NCBI GenBank assembly: GCA_037179335.1
Contig: JAKZHN010000030.1
Span: forward strand, 62,001-126,000
Reading direction: 5' to 3'
Length of the DNA stretch: 64,000 nt
DNA from: Cyclaneusma minus
Lineage: Eukaryota > Ascomycota > Leotiomycetes > Marthamycetales > Marthamycetaceae
Under the pieces are notes generated by a model. That model was not told the origin of the DNA. It worked only from the letters and a program-made list of their open reading frames with translations, and did no database searches. This document shows, in pieces, positions 44,988 to 56,738 of this stretch (position 1 is its first letter; the number at the start of each line of letters is the position of its first letter). Position numbers and translations under genes: made by a program.

Positions 44988-46940
44988 TATATAACAGTCA
45001 CTGGAATAATCCGCCATAGTGCTGAGTACCTATATAAGAATTAAGCTTGAGTTGACGTTGAGTTAGCCGCAGAAGACCGTTGGTTGATGTCCGTTTCAGT
45101 TGGCTCCCCGTACTAGTCCGTCCGACCGTCGCAGCCTGAACTCTACTGAGGTTACCCAGGCACCCGCAACCATAACCTTAAAAGGGCTGCTTTGAGTTCG
45201 CGGTAGTTCATGGTACGTATCGAGTGTAAAGAGATGTGAGTTGTACATATCTAAAATCCGGTCGATTATTCGCGATGTTGAGATTGCAAGTCCCCGGTGG
45301 ATCTTGGCTAGAACATTCTGTAGCAGGGGCGCTCCCGAGTCTATGGGTCGATCGTAACAAATTGATCGGCGATAAAAGGCGGCGGCGGGCCCGAACAAGT
45401 TTCTATTCTTGAGCTAAAAGGAGCAAGCGGGGGAAGCCATCCTCGAAGCGGAAAGCCGGCTGAAGGTTCTCTCGGTCGTGGCCTTCTTTTCCTTTTTGGG
45501 GGCTGGGGCAGGTTCAGGTTGGGTGACCTTGACTGACTGTAGAGGCGGGGCATCCTTTTCTCCCGTTCCCGCTGTCAGGGTCGGGATGAGCCAAACCCAG
45601 TTTTAAGAGGCGTTATTGGCCAGGCTGTAGCGAATGGAAGTCGACTTGGGAGAATTCGAAGATGCGGGGTGTGAGAGTACATGTACTAGTTGATTTCCAA
45701 GCAAGCACGTGAAAAGGGTGTCGACATGCTTCGGATGCGGATTTCTGGGTATTCTCCGTTCTCCCGGTGTCGTTTTCGCCAAGACGCGAACAAGGTTCCC
45801 ATGTGTCGTCCTCCACTCCACGTTCAGAGTCAGAATCAGATCTCCAGCTCTCTCGGACTTTGTTTCAGCTTCTCAGATTCCGAATCGGAGCCTGTGGCCT
45901 GCAACAAGCCCCTGTCTCAGGAGTCAGTCTGGAAGTCGTCTGCAATTCCCATGAGAATACATGTATGATTGAGCTCCAGAAGAGCCGCGCAGAGACGAGG
46001 CATCCTAGGCCACTTCGATGCGGAATTACTGATCCTTGGGGATATGCGCGTTGCCGAAGTTGTGACGCTTCTCTGATCTGATACCAAATTCGCCGTTGGG
46101 ATGAGTGACGACGACGATGACCGATGAGCGCAGCAGATCAGATGCGCGGGATGCCTACTTTCCTCATTCCGGAGGAGCTCCCGAACGTTCGCATTCGCAA
46201 GTTGATCCGTTTCCATTCCCACGGTCTGACCTACATACCACCCCGCGAAGAGACGAGCTCACGGGCCTCGCATCAAGTTCAGCTTGAGCTCATGTAAGGG
46301 GTGTTTGGTTGAGGGGGGCAAAGCAACGATTCCTCATCAGGAGCGTTGCGAGCAACATGCTATGTGCTTATCGGGAAGACGACCGGTGAAGGAATCCGGA
46401 AGGCCTGGGGAGCCGAAATCCGAGCTTGGAAGCCTGGATATCTGTCGCGATGACTTATGATTCGTTGTCCGGAGAGAAGAAAACAGTTCAGGTGCTTCGT
46501 ATGTGAGTCCGTACAGGCAGCCAGCTGGCGGTTCATTGGACGGTACATGATAATATTGGTGTGCTGAGAGGTCTCCACTCTCCCTGCTCCACCCTACATG
46601 TAGAGATGATATATGCCGAGGAAGGCTTAGCTTGCCATGCGCCTTAGCCTTTGTTGACCAGTGCCTTATCTCCGGTCCCGTAACCGTTCGCTGTTGATAA
46701 TAAATCGCCGCCCGTCCCAAAATCTTTCGCTTTTTCCCCCCCAAAGTCGCGCGCCTAAGTGCCTTCTTCACCCTACTATCCTTTGTGCGCCTCTCCGCCC
46801 TAGGACATCTCACGCTCATTCTTCTGCTCTTTTGCTCCAAGGAATACTTTAAGAAATAATCATCCCCTCGTTCGCAACAGCCTCAGCCACCCGCGGCCCA
46901 ATTGCGCTCATCTTCGACGAAGCTTTGGCAGTCGGCCAAC
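44988..46940. other. Gene-poor stretch before the ABC transporter
   Basis: About 1.95 kb. One 19-bp-like unit (AGTCACTGGAATAATCC) directly follows the 822-bp element. Overlapping frames on both strands at 45600-46280 and 46337-46840 show no domain. The last ~250 bp are pyrimidine-rich and probably the transporter leader. Confidence 0.5.
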
Positions 46941-49900
46941 ATGTCGGAGAAGAGGCTTAGTGGCGAGGAAGCCAACCCGCCTGCCACAGCATCGTCTGAT
47001 GCTACAGCCGCCGACCAGGAAACCCTCCGCGAAAATCTTCGAGCCAGCAACCCCAATGGCTTTGTTGATCCCCAGGGCCAGGTTTCCGTCGAACGTGCCG
47101 AAGCCGAGTTTGCTGCATTGCAACGCGAGTTCACTACTCGCGACCGGGAAGGCTTGCACCTAGCCAAGACACAGAGCAGAGCCAGCAAAGTCAGCAAGAA
47201 AGCTCGCTTCACCGATGTTGAGAACGATGGTTCTGGCGAGTCTACTTCCACCGAGGAGGGCGGTCAATTCGATTTGGAAGCAACCTTGAAGGGCGAACAG
47301 GCTGCCGGATCTGAGGCCGGCATCAAACCTAAGCATATTGGTGTCATCTGGGACAAGTTGACCGTCACTGGCGCTGGAGGAGTTACCAATTTTGTCAAGA
47401 CGTGAGTCGATACTTACAGAACACGGGGCAGGTATTGTTGCGACCAGACGACTGACAGTATTATTAGTTTCCCTGACGCCTTCGTTTCTTTCTTCAATGT
47501 ATTCGAAACGGCTCTGCACATTATGAGAGTTGGGAAGAAGTCGCGTGAGGTCAAGATCCTTCAGGATTTCAGAGGTACGTTACAGTGTGACACAAGGGCG
47601 TCCTCTCAACCTTCTTAATTCGCTTTAGGAAACCGCGAATGTAGCGTTTGAAGAGTTTTGGCAGAGACTAATGATCACTTAGGTGTCGTGAAACCTGGTG
47701 AAATGATCCTCGTACTGGGAAGGCCTGGTTCGGGATGTACGACGTTCCTCAAACTCATGGCGAATCAGCGTGCTGGGTACACTGGTGTGGAGGGCGAGGT
47801 TCAGTATGGACCATTCGATGCCGATACCTTCGCCAAACAATACCGTGGAGAAGCATCCTACAATCAAGAGGACGACATTCACAGTAAGTAAAAACCAAGC
47901 CCCGGATTCTGCGGTACTTGAAAGCCAAACCAAGGATTTGCTTTGCAATGTTTCTTCCAATTTTCGACCCTTGATACTGATTTAGCATACAGTTCCAACC
48001 CTCACAGTGGGGCAGACGCTGGGCTTCGCTTTGGACACCAAGACACCAGGAAAGCGACCACACGGCCTATCGAAGGAAGAATTCAAAGAGAAGGTTATTA
48101 CCATGCTGCTGAAGATGTTCAACATCGAACATACACGCAACACCGTTGTTGGAGATCAGTTTGTACGAGGTGTATCTGGTGGTGAGCGGAAACGGTGAGT
48201 CAAAACTACACAAGTCCTGACGTTCTGAATCGAAAGTCAGGGGCATGTTCTAAGAACATTGCTTTCGGGTTCTCGACTTCTTAGTCATACTTGTGGAACT
48301 GCTACTAATGTGTACTTAGAGTTTCAATCGCTGAAATGATGATCACGGGCTCGACGGTGCACTGCTATGACAACTCAACACGTGGTTTGGACGCATCGAC
48401 TGTGAGTTAACTATTCTCTTAGTCCAATATCCGGGTTCTGGAGTCGTTAGAGAAGAGAGTGGGAACGAAACCGTACTAACTTTATGAATAGGCCCTGGAC
48501 TACGCGAAGTCTCTCCGTATCATTACGAACATTTACAAAGCGACAACATTCGTTTCCCTCTACCAGGCCAGTGAGAATATCTACAAGCAGTTCGACAAAG
48601 TCTTGGTCATCGACAGTGGCCGACAGGTCTTCTTTGGCAAGGCGCAGGAAGCAAGAGCCTACTTCGAAGGCTTGGGATTCAAGGAGAAGCCTCGCCAGAC
48701 GACTCCTGACTATCTGACCGGCTGCACAGACGAATTCGAACGGGAATATGCCGAGGGAAGAGATCCGTCGAATGCTCCACACAGCCCGGAGACCCTTGCT
48801 GCCGCTTTCAATCAGTCGGCGCACGCGCGCGCTCTCGATGCCGAGATGGAGGAATATCGTCAACGACTCGCGGCCGAGAAGCCGACTTTCGATGCATTCC
48901 AGACTGCTGTACTGGAAAGCAAGCGGGCAGGCGCTCGTTCAAAGTCGGTCTATTCGATCCCATTCTACCTGCAGATATGGGCGCTGATGCAGCGTCAATT
49001 TCTGATGAAGTGGCAAGACAAGTTCTCATTGGTTGTCGCCTGGGTAACCTCGATCGTTGTCGCTATTCTTCTCGGAACAGTATGGCTCCAACTCCCGCAG
49101 ACTTCGTAAGTACCACTTTTTCTTTGTCTAGTATTGTGTGCGCAGCCAAAGCTGGCGAGGTCGCAAGCTGCGCCTCTGTTGAATCTCGAGGGCTAGTTGC
49201 ATCAGGATCACAGCATCTCAGGGTGACTGTTCTCGCATGCATGCGGGAGGATCTGGGTAGCACGGACCGACAAACCTGGTTGCTGTGTTGGAACCCAAAT
49301 CGTCGGCAGCCAAGCCGATCTGCATCTTCGTCACTTATGTGGTGAAACTGTAGCTACCCGTGTCTCTTCTCGCGGGTCGCATACTTTGCGTTTACAGGGA
49401 GCGTTAAAAGCGTCGCCTTGCTGATCGTCTCTGACCGCCTGGAACACCTCTAATTGTTTGGATGTTCCAAGCTCCTTGGGGCATCCTCAATGATTGGCGA
49501 TAACTTGGCAATCGGGAATATTCCCTATTGTCTCATGGAAAGGAACTCAGGTGGATTCTGCGCTGCAGTCCAGCCACAAAAGTTGGGAGCCCACGGGATA
49601 TTGAACATAGACACTAGTAGTCTTATATGAGGCTAACATCTTCACTGTAGCGCCGCGGCCTTCAACAGGGGAGGCTTGCTCTTCATATCTCTCCTGTTTA
49701 ACGCCTTCCAAGCATTTTCAGAGCTCGCGTCTACCATGATGGGGCGACCTTTGGTCGCCAAACATAAGGCATACACCTTCTTTAGGCCTTCAGCTCTGTG
49801 GATTGCACAAATCATAGTCGACACGGTCTTCTCCGCCGCTCAGATTTTGGTCTTCTCGATCATGGTCTATTTCATGTGTGGTCTCGCTCGTATGTATCTC

Positions 49901-52864
49901 CTGATTGACTCCCCAAAGTAAATTGCGATACTAACTCGTCACTCCAGTGAGCGCCGGAGGATTCTTTACTTTCTACCTGATTATCGTGTCTGGGTATCTT
50001 GCAATGACGCTGTTCTTCCGAACAGTTGGCTGTCTCTGCCCAGACTTTGATTATGCACTGAAATTCGTAAGACCTTGCAAACGCCCCGGAATCCCTGCAG
50101 AGACTGACAAAAATACTAGGCTGCTATTATCATCACTCTTTTCGTCATCACAAGTGGATATCTGATCCAATATCAGAGCGAACAAGTGTGGTTACGCTGG
50201 ATCTTGTAGGTCAAAACCCTTGCCATGGCCTTGACTGTTTTAGGGGGCTAATAGCACGCTCTTAAAACGTGTTCCTCGGCTGTCGAATCATAAGGCATCT
50301 GTTGGAGCGGCTGCTAATTATGTCTACGAATTTAGCTACATCAACGCCTTGGGACTCGGTTTCGCATCTCTCATGGAGAACGAATTTATGAGACTCGATT
50401 TAACGTGCACTGACACTTACTTGGTACCATCGGGACCGGCTTACACCGATCTTCAGCATCAAGTCTGTACGTTGGCAGGCAGCACCCCCGGAACGAACAT
50501 TGTGCCTGGAAGCGCCTACATCGAGCAAGGATATTCCTACGTGCCAAACCAGCTGTGGCGCAACTTCGGTATCATCGTAGCCCTGATCGTCTTCTTCCTC
50601 TTTACCAACGCCACCCTCGGTGAGTGGCTTACCTGGGGTGCTGGTGGTAACACGGCCAAGGTTTTCGCAAAGCCGAACAAAGAGAGGCGAGAGCTCAACG
50701 ATGCGCTCCTGAAGAAGCGTGAAGCACGACGATCTGGAAAAGCCGAGGAGGAGGAGTCACAGCTGAGCATTGCATCATCCTCTGTTCTAACCTGGGAGGA
50801 TTTGGTCTATGAAGTTCCAACTCCAGGTGGTCCGCTCAAGCTCTTGAACAACATCTACGGATATGTGAAACCTGGCGAACTCACGGCACTTATGGGAGCT
50901 AGTGGAGCTGGCAAGACCACACTTCTGGATGTCCTTGCTTCGAGAAAGAATATTGGTGTAATCACAGGTGACGTCCTCGTGGATGGTATTCCTAAGGGAA
51001 CTGCTTTCCAGAGAGGAACTTCATACGCGGAACAATTGGATGTCCACGAACCAACTCAGACTGTCCGAGAAGCCCTTCGATTCTCCGCGGACCTTCGCCA
51101 ACCCTTCGATGTGCCCCAGTCCGAGAAATACGCATACGTCGAAGAGATCATCTCACTGCTCGAAATGGAGGATATGGCCGATGCAATTATTGGAGACCCT
51201 GCCTCCGGTCTTGCTGTGGAACAGAGAAAGCGTGTCACAATCGGTGTTGAACTGGCAGCAAAGCCCGAATTGCTTTTGTTCCTGGATGAGCCCACCTCGG
51301 GTCTGGATTCGCAAAGTGCCTTCAATATTGTCCGTTTCCTGAAGAAACTTGCTGCTGCCGGCCAAGCGATTTTGTGCACAATCCATCAGCCAAATGCTGC
51401 CCTTTTCGAGAACTTTGACCGATTACTGTTGCTCCAGAGAGGTGGCCGATGCGTTTACTTTGGAGACATCGGAAAAGACGCCCAAACACTGATCGCTTAC
51501 TTTGCTCGTTACGGCGCTATTTGCCCCCCAGATGCCAATCCTGCTGAGTGGATGCTTGATGCCATAGGAGCTGGGCAAGCGCCTCGAATCGGCGACAGAG
51601 ACTGGGCGGATATTTTCGCTGAATCTCCTGAGCTCGCTGAGGCAAAGAGACGCATCACAGAGATGAAGGCTCAACGGATCAACGAGGTCGGTTCCAACCG
51701 CAAGACTGATGAGAAGGAATACGCAACTCCCCTCCTTCATCAACTCAAGACCGTTGTGAAGAGAACCAACCTCGCATTCTGGCGGTCTCCTAACTACGGC
51801 TTCACGAGATTCTTCAACCACGTGGCAATTGCTCTCCTTACCGGATTGGCCTACTTGCAGCTCGATGACTCGAAGGCGTCTCTCCAATACCGCGTCTTCG
51901 TCATCTTCCAGGCTACTGTCCTTCCGGCCTTGATTCTCGCCCAAGTTGAGCCAAAGTACGACATTTCGCGCATGATCTACTACCGCGAAGCCTCCGCAAA
52001 GATGTACAGCCAGTTCTGCTTTGCCTTCTCTCTCGTGCTCGCCGAAATGCCCTACAGTATTCTGTGTGCAATTGGGTTCTTCTTCCCTCTCTACTACTTG
52101 CCTGGATTCCAATCGGCTTCTTCGCGCGCAGGCTACCAGTTCTTCATGATTCTCATTACTGAGCTCTTCTCCGTCACATTAGGCCAAATGATTGCTTCTT
52201 TGACCCCGAACGCTTTCATCGCAGCACTCCTCAACCCCTTTATTGTCATTGTTTTCTCGCTATTCTGTGGCGTCACGATTCCAAAACCATCCATGCCGAA
52301 ATTCTGGAGTAAGTTGTGCCCGACCACCACCCCATTACTCACCAGTACTAACTATTAATGCAAGGATCTTGGCTTTACGAATTGGTGCCTTTTACCCGTC
52401 TCATCGGCGGTATGGTCGTTACTGAGTTGCACGACCTTCCTGTGAATTGTGCGCCGGCGGAGCTGAATACCTTTTCGCCCCCTGCTGGCCAAACTTGCGG
52501 CGAGTACATGTCAACCTACTTCGACGTGTATGGCGGCCTTGGCAAGATTATGAACTCCTCAGCAACGGACACATGCGAGTACTGCTCATACACGGTTGGA
52601 GACCAGTTCTACGAGGGCTTGGAATACAGCTTCCAGAACCGATGGAGAGACCTAGGTATGGCTATTTTCCTTTTCATTGGTATAAGTCTTTCCCGGTCTA
52701 ACTAATGATGTATCTCTAGGTATTCTAGCAGCCTTTATTGGCTCCAACCTGATCCTCCTTTTCATTGGTGTAAGTCTTTCCCGGTCTAACTTATTATGTA
52801 TCATTAGAAACGTGAAGCTGATCGTTTACTACAGTCTCGATACCTCAACTTCAACCGCCGCTGA
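46941..52864 (+). CDS. PDR-type ABC transporter (ABC-G, full-size)
   Basis: Plasma-membrane multidrug efflux ATPase of the fungal PDR/CDR/SNQ2 group. Thirteen exons in phase: 46941-47401, 47468-47574, 47683-47883, 47993-48194, 48320-48401, 48492-49105, 49651-49889, 49948-50066, 50120-50205, 50336-52308, 52365-52655, 52720-52769 and 52835-52864; 1484 aa. NBD1 has Walker A GRPGSGCTTFLK (Cys for Lys, normal for the family), signature VSGGERKR and NSTRGLDAST. The first membrane domain has PFYLQIWALMQRQF and FNAFQAFSELASTMMGRP. NBD2 has Walker A GASGAGKTTLLDVL, degenerate signature LAVEQRKRVTIGVEL and DEPTSGLDSQSAF. Then comes the second membrane domain and an extracellular Cys-rich loop (TCGEY, TCEYC). 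Odd points are one 545-bp intron and near-identical last introns. The final exon is the least certain. Confidence 0.94.
49440..49545. repeat. 19-bp repeat remnants inside an ABC-transporter intron (locus 5)
   Basis: TTCCAAGCTCCTTGGGGCA then TCCTCAATGATTGGCGATA are two exact 19-mers in register, with decayed units on both sides. They lie in the 545-bp intron 49106-49650; the gene's other introns are 47-130 bp. A MITE-like insertion after the gene acquired its intron is the simplest reading. Confidence 0.6.
52669..52807 (+). repeat. 51-bp direct repeat shared by the last two ABC-transporter introns
   Basis: 52669-52719 and 52757-52807 match over 51 bp; the first 35 bp differ at a single base. 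Each copy contains CTTTTCATTGGT, a donor-like TAAGTCTTTCCCGG, a CTAAC branch point and a terminal TAG. In copy 1 the donor position is AT (so the intron uses an upstream GT at 52656); in copy 2 it is a working GT (52770). The short exon 52720-52769 lies between them. Confidence 0.8.
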
Positions 52865-53169
52865 TACCGCCTCGGCACGTTCTTTCGAGCGCGAACTCTG
52901 CATTTTTTCCGAATCGTTTACTCGCATGTTTCCTGATAGACTCGGATACCACAAAAGCCAGCAAGCGCATTGTGAATTTTCTCTGATAATGGTTGCAGTA
53001 ATTGATTTAATACGCGGGAAACTAGAGGTACTGGGAAAAGTATGAAGAGAAGCATTAGAAATTGCATGTGCTTCAGAGCATAGATGAGAATGATAACCCT
53101 ACAAAGAAAGTACACTAAACTTCCGCAAATCTTGTAGCTGCAAATAGAGGTGACAATGATGTTGAAATA
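52865..53169. other. 3' flank of ABC transporter gene
   Basis: About 305 bp, probably 3' UTR; nothing else recognised before the MITE. Confidence 0.45.
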
Positions 53170-53401
53170 CAGTCATGCGACAAAAGTCTGAACCCCCCCT
53201 TCAATATTTAAGAATATCCCCAGTAATTGGAAATATCCCAAGTAATTGGAAATATTCCAAATAGTTGGAAATATCCCTAGTAATTGGAAATATCACCAGT
53301 TATTGGGAATATTTTTAAATCTTGTAAAGATTTTAATATATAGCTGACTACTGCCACACGTTTGAGACAGGAAGGGGGTTCAGACTTTTGTCGTCCCACT
53401 G
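53170..53401. mobile_element. Tc1/mariner-like MITE, copy 2 (232 bp)
   Basis: Left end CAGTCATGCGACAAAAGTC and right end (reverse complement) CAGTGGGACGACAAAAGTC, continuing inward as TGAACCCCC on both sides, with perfect TA on each flank. The same ends as copy 1 at 8070-8411. The interior is the regular 19-bp array plus ~60 bp of AT-rich sequence. No transposase. Confidence 0.82.
53190..53315. repeat. 19-bp tandem repeat array, most regular copy (locus 6)
   Basis: Five successive 19-mers in perfect register: TCCCCAGTAATTGGAAATA, TCCCAAGTAATTGGAAATA, TTCCAAATAGTTGGAAATA, TCCCTAGTAATTGGAAATA and TCACCAGTTATTGGGAATA. It defines the unit best. Confidence 0.9.
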
Positions 53402-53534
53402 TATCAGTGGATGGTCAGAGCTCCTTACCGAATCCTCAATCCATGACCACCACCACAGCCCTGCCCTGCCTCAGGCCACCGCGCTAGCCCCTGGTATATC
53501 TACCCAGTTGCAGGGTGTTCTCCAAGACTAGACT

Positions 53535-53700
53535 CGTTTCAATTAATTGGGTATATTCCAAATAATTGGAAGTATTCCAAGTAAGTGAGAGCATTCCGAG
53601 TAATTTGGGATAATCCAAGTGGTTGAAAGTATCCAGAGTAACTCGGAGTATCCCAGGTGATAATGAGTATTGATTGGGAGTATTCCAAGTAGTCTAATGA
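53535..53700. repeat. 19-bp tandem repeat array (locus 7)
   Basis: Seven to eight units such as TTCCAAATAATTGGAAGTA, only ~130 bp to the right of the MITE at 53170-53401. No TIR was recognised around it. Confidence 0.75.
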
Positions 53701-54712
53701 TTGGGGTCTCAAGAGAATTGGCTGACAATGACATGCCGCCAGTCAGGCGATCTAAACTTCAGAAGCCTGCCCGATCATTAGACCTGAATCATACCTCGAT
53801 TTTGGGTTTCCCTACCTCTGCAAGGTGTGATCGTCCAAGCCCATGTTGAGAGAAGAACTGAGAATTAATCATCATTCCCCCTGGACGGAGACATGCCAAC
53901 GAACCGTATTCCGTCTTTTCCTCCAACCAACCATTCGTGTTCTGCTCTCCGCCTCGAGCTTACTGCTCAGGAGGGCTGGAGTCTTGGACAGTAAATGGCA
54001 TATAGGGTTTGAGTGTGGAACTTGGCATGCTTGCTGATACTCGCCCTTTGAAATGTCGAAATGCCAACAAAGTGATTGTGCTTTGGCCAAGTCAGCTGTT
54101 GATGTGTGACAGCGGCGTAAGCTCTTCGAATTGGTGATTACAAGAATTCGGCACCGAGGCGGTTGTTAAAAATGGACGCGGCTTAGCAAGCAAGTGAATG
54201 GATTCAAGGGGAGGGGGTTTTGGTTACACCAGGTTTTGCGGGGCCCGGGGGAGTTGGGAGCTGGTGTGGGTTGAAGACTTGTGTCGGTCTGTTTGCGCGG
54301 GAGAAAAGTACCATTAATTCGTTATTAGAAATCCTCGTGTAATCATAAAAACATAAAAGCATGCCAACCATCTATCTAATTTTTCAGGGCAAGCTGAAAT
54401 GCGCGAACAAGCTTCAAACAAAGAGTTCAAGTCTCCACGATCCGAGAGCCCATTGCGTCCACACTCTTTGGTATCATCGACCGGCTGCGTCTTCCAAAAA
54501 ATCGAATGAGAGGTATAATGCCATAGATCGTCCATCTTTTGAAAGATCATGTGCGCCATGTCCGCTATGCAGTGTCTCCTCGCTCGCTGTCGTTAAAACA
54601 TCACAAATATCGCTTCAAAATAGTCCAAATCGTTCAGCCATCGCGTCGTAGTATGTTCGAGTCCAAACACATAAATCATAACGCTGTAAATCGCAAATGT
54701 TGTCGCACAAAT
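53701..54712. other. Intergenic, repeat region to bZIP gene
   Basis: About 1 kb. Frames on both strands are short and lack domains. A G-rich run lies near 54205-54260. The right part is the 3' flank of the bZIP gene. Confidence 0.5.
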
Positions 54713-55839
54713 TCACCATTCGGCAAGCAGAGGAGCACGTCTCTGACGTCTCCAAAAGTTGCTTCTCGTGACCGATTCTCTGCCTAACAGCCAGCCCCAC
54801 CGTTCGAGGGCTTGCCGCGAGAATTCCCACGACATCTCGTTGAGCGGATCGTCGCCCCAGATGCGTAGTTGCTCTGCTCCATCGGGATCGTCTTTAGTCA
54901 TGCCAATGTCTGCGAGAAAGGACTCCGAAACGGCTCTCTCGACACCCATGAGACGATCGCGGAGAATTGAGCTGCGACTCGGTGGGCTTCAGGCAATCCG
55001 GAAGGGTCGAGGACAAGCTTTTCAAGGCGGCAAGATGCTCGCTAGAATCAGACGAAATAGATGCATCGGTGGAAAGGGGAGCAAACAAGGACAGTATCTC
55101 CGCGCGTGCCTTGCTGCGGTCATAAGGGACCATGGCGCTCAGAACGAGTAAATTTCGTTGGCTGAGGGGTAGGTGTCAGTGAACCTGGCCGTCGATCCAG
55201 CTAGCCCCTAGGCATAGTAGACATACTCTTGTTGCTGAGCAGAAGTAAGGCCCGGCTGAGGGGACATCGGCGCCTCGCCGGACTGCTGCTGCATGCTCAT
55301 AGGTTGAAAAGAGGTTCTCATTGCAGAGCGAGGTTGTCCAAAGCCTGATGACCCGGGTAAGCTTAATGCTTTACGATGGGAACCGGAGCGCTGTACCGGA
55401 TAGGGCTGATTGCGAACACGAGACATTGACGGCGGCTCGGAGGTCATGTCTAGGGAGTTCATCGACACCATATCGGCGCCCATAGAGAGCGGACTTCCCG
55501 TGCTCGAGGAATAGGAGCGCGAGAGACTGTCATGCTGCGACGGCATCGTCATGATATGAGAGTTTGTCGGGGAGCCATAGATTTGAGCCCTCAGGTTGTC
55601 GTTCTCGCGCCTGAGCTCGGCGTTCTGAGCTCGAAGACGACGGATTTCTTCCGACTGTTCCGAGTTCTGCTCCCGTTGAGCTAGCTCGAGGCTTTTGAGG
55701 TGCTCCTTTCGGCGACGACGGAACTCTCGTTGGGCTAGACGGTTGTACTATCATGATATGAGCATTGATGTCAAGCAAGCTTTCGGATCGAGAAAGTAAC
55801 CTCGCGCTTTCGTTCCTCTTTGTCGGATATAGGATCCAT
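54713..55839 (-). CDS. bZIP transcription factor
   Basis: Nuclear DNA-binding protein. Proposed exons 55839-55801, 55747-55227, 55161-55015 and 54971-54713 (321 aa). Exons 1-2 join in phase to give the basic region ERKREYNRLAQREFRRRRKE (the NxxAQRxFR signature), followed by a leucine-zipper helix (LKSLELAQREQ ... IRRLRAQNAELRRENDNL). The middle is Ser/Met/Gln-rich. Exon 3 opens with NLLVLSAMVPYDRSK. Exon 4 carries LRDRLMGVERAVSESFLADIG and IWGDDPLNEMSWEFSRQALE, a C-terminal module common in fungal bZIPs of this type. The third intron is only 43 bp with a weak GTCCTC donor; without it the frame breaks between exons 3 and 4, so a frameshift is an alternative. Target genes are unknown. Confidence 0.8.
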
Positions 55840-56738
55840 TCTGGATTGTTGGCTTTGATCTTGCTTGCTCTGACGAGACAGCTGGGTTGCTTCGGGGAAA
55901 GTCTTCTGGCATGCTGATGAGCGGGGGCGGTCGTCGACCAGGATGCTGTGCAGGGATGTGGTTCAGCCTCAGAAGCTACAGCTGCGGTGTGGAATTAAGT
56001 CAGCTAACGGGCACAGAGCCTGTGCAATGGAGCACTGGCAGCATGTCCGAGGTTTTTCGAGTAGAGAATCAGGCCGACCATCTCGCACCTAAAAACAGCA
56101 ACAGATGATCAATCACTGCCCGGCCCTATTACTCACCAGAGCCCTACAGCTGTGGAGTGGCAAGCCGAATGCCATTGGTGAAGCAGGCAGCAGAAAGGCA
56201 TTCAGCCCTGTCGCCTGCATATGAGACCCAGGAGTTGGACGAGATCTCCGCTCGGTCTGTCCGTTGTCGATCCACTCGGCTGGAGACACTCGGTGGTGTG
56301 TGCGGAGAAGTATCGTGACTCAAGGCGGTGTGCAGAAAATGGAGACGGCGGGACTGGATGTGCTGCAGATCATCGCCCGACCCCGTGCAGCCCTTGGAGC
56401 TTTTAAGAAGGATTGTGGTTAGCTAGGCTTGTTCTTCTTAATCGACCCTATATCTCCAAACTCCGCAAATCCGACGAGACACTGGCGAGATATGATGTGA
56501 TAGTTTGGCCAATGATATTTCCCATGAATACAGCGATGGTGGCACGAGGGGATGTAGGTGGCTTCGCAGTATTCAATCTGTTCAGCACATATAGACAGAA
56601 CCCTTTGACCGAAAGGGAATCATCTTGCGAACTAGAAATCGACCCAAGATCTTGGTTGGCAATAACGGTATAACTAGAAGCGCTTTGTTTTCCATTGAGT
56701 TACTGAACCTGAGCTCGTGCTACTCTACTCGTCTTAAG
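55840..56738. other. Promoter side of bZIP gene and 3' flank of CCCH gene
   Basis: About 900 bp. No supported gene; frames at 55887-56108, 56221-56406 and 56413-56673 have no domain. Confidence 0.5.

Noticed and set aside
51423..52112. 229-codon open frame on the minus strand
   Set aside because: Antisense to ABC transporter exon 10, which carries the second membrane domain; no domain of its own.
53190..53315. CRISPR array
   Set aside because: Units are head-to-tail 19-mers without unique spacers, degenerate, in a eukaryotic nuclear setting with no cas genes.
54759..55151. 130-codon plus-strand gene
   Set aside because: Antisense to bZIP exons 3 and 4; no domain.
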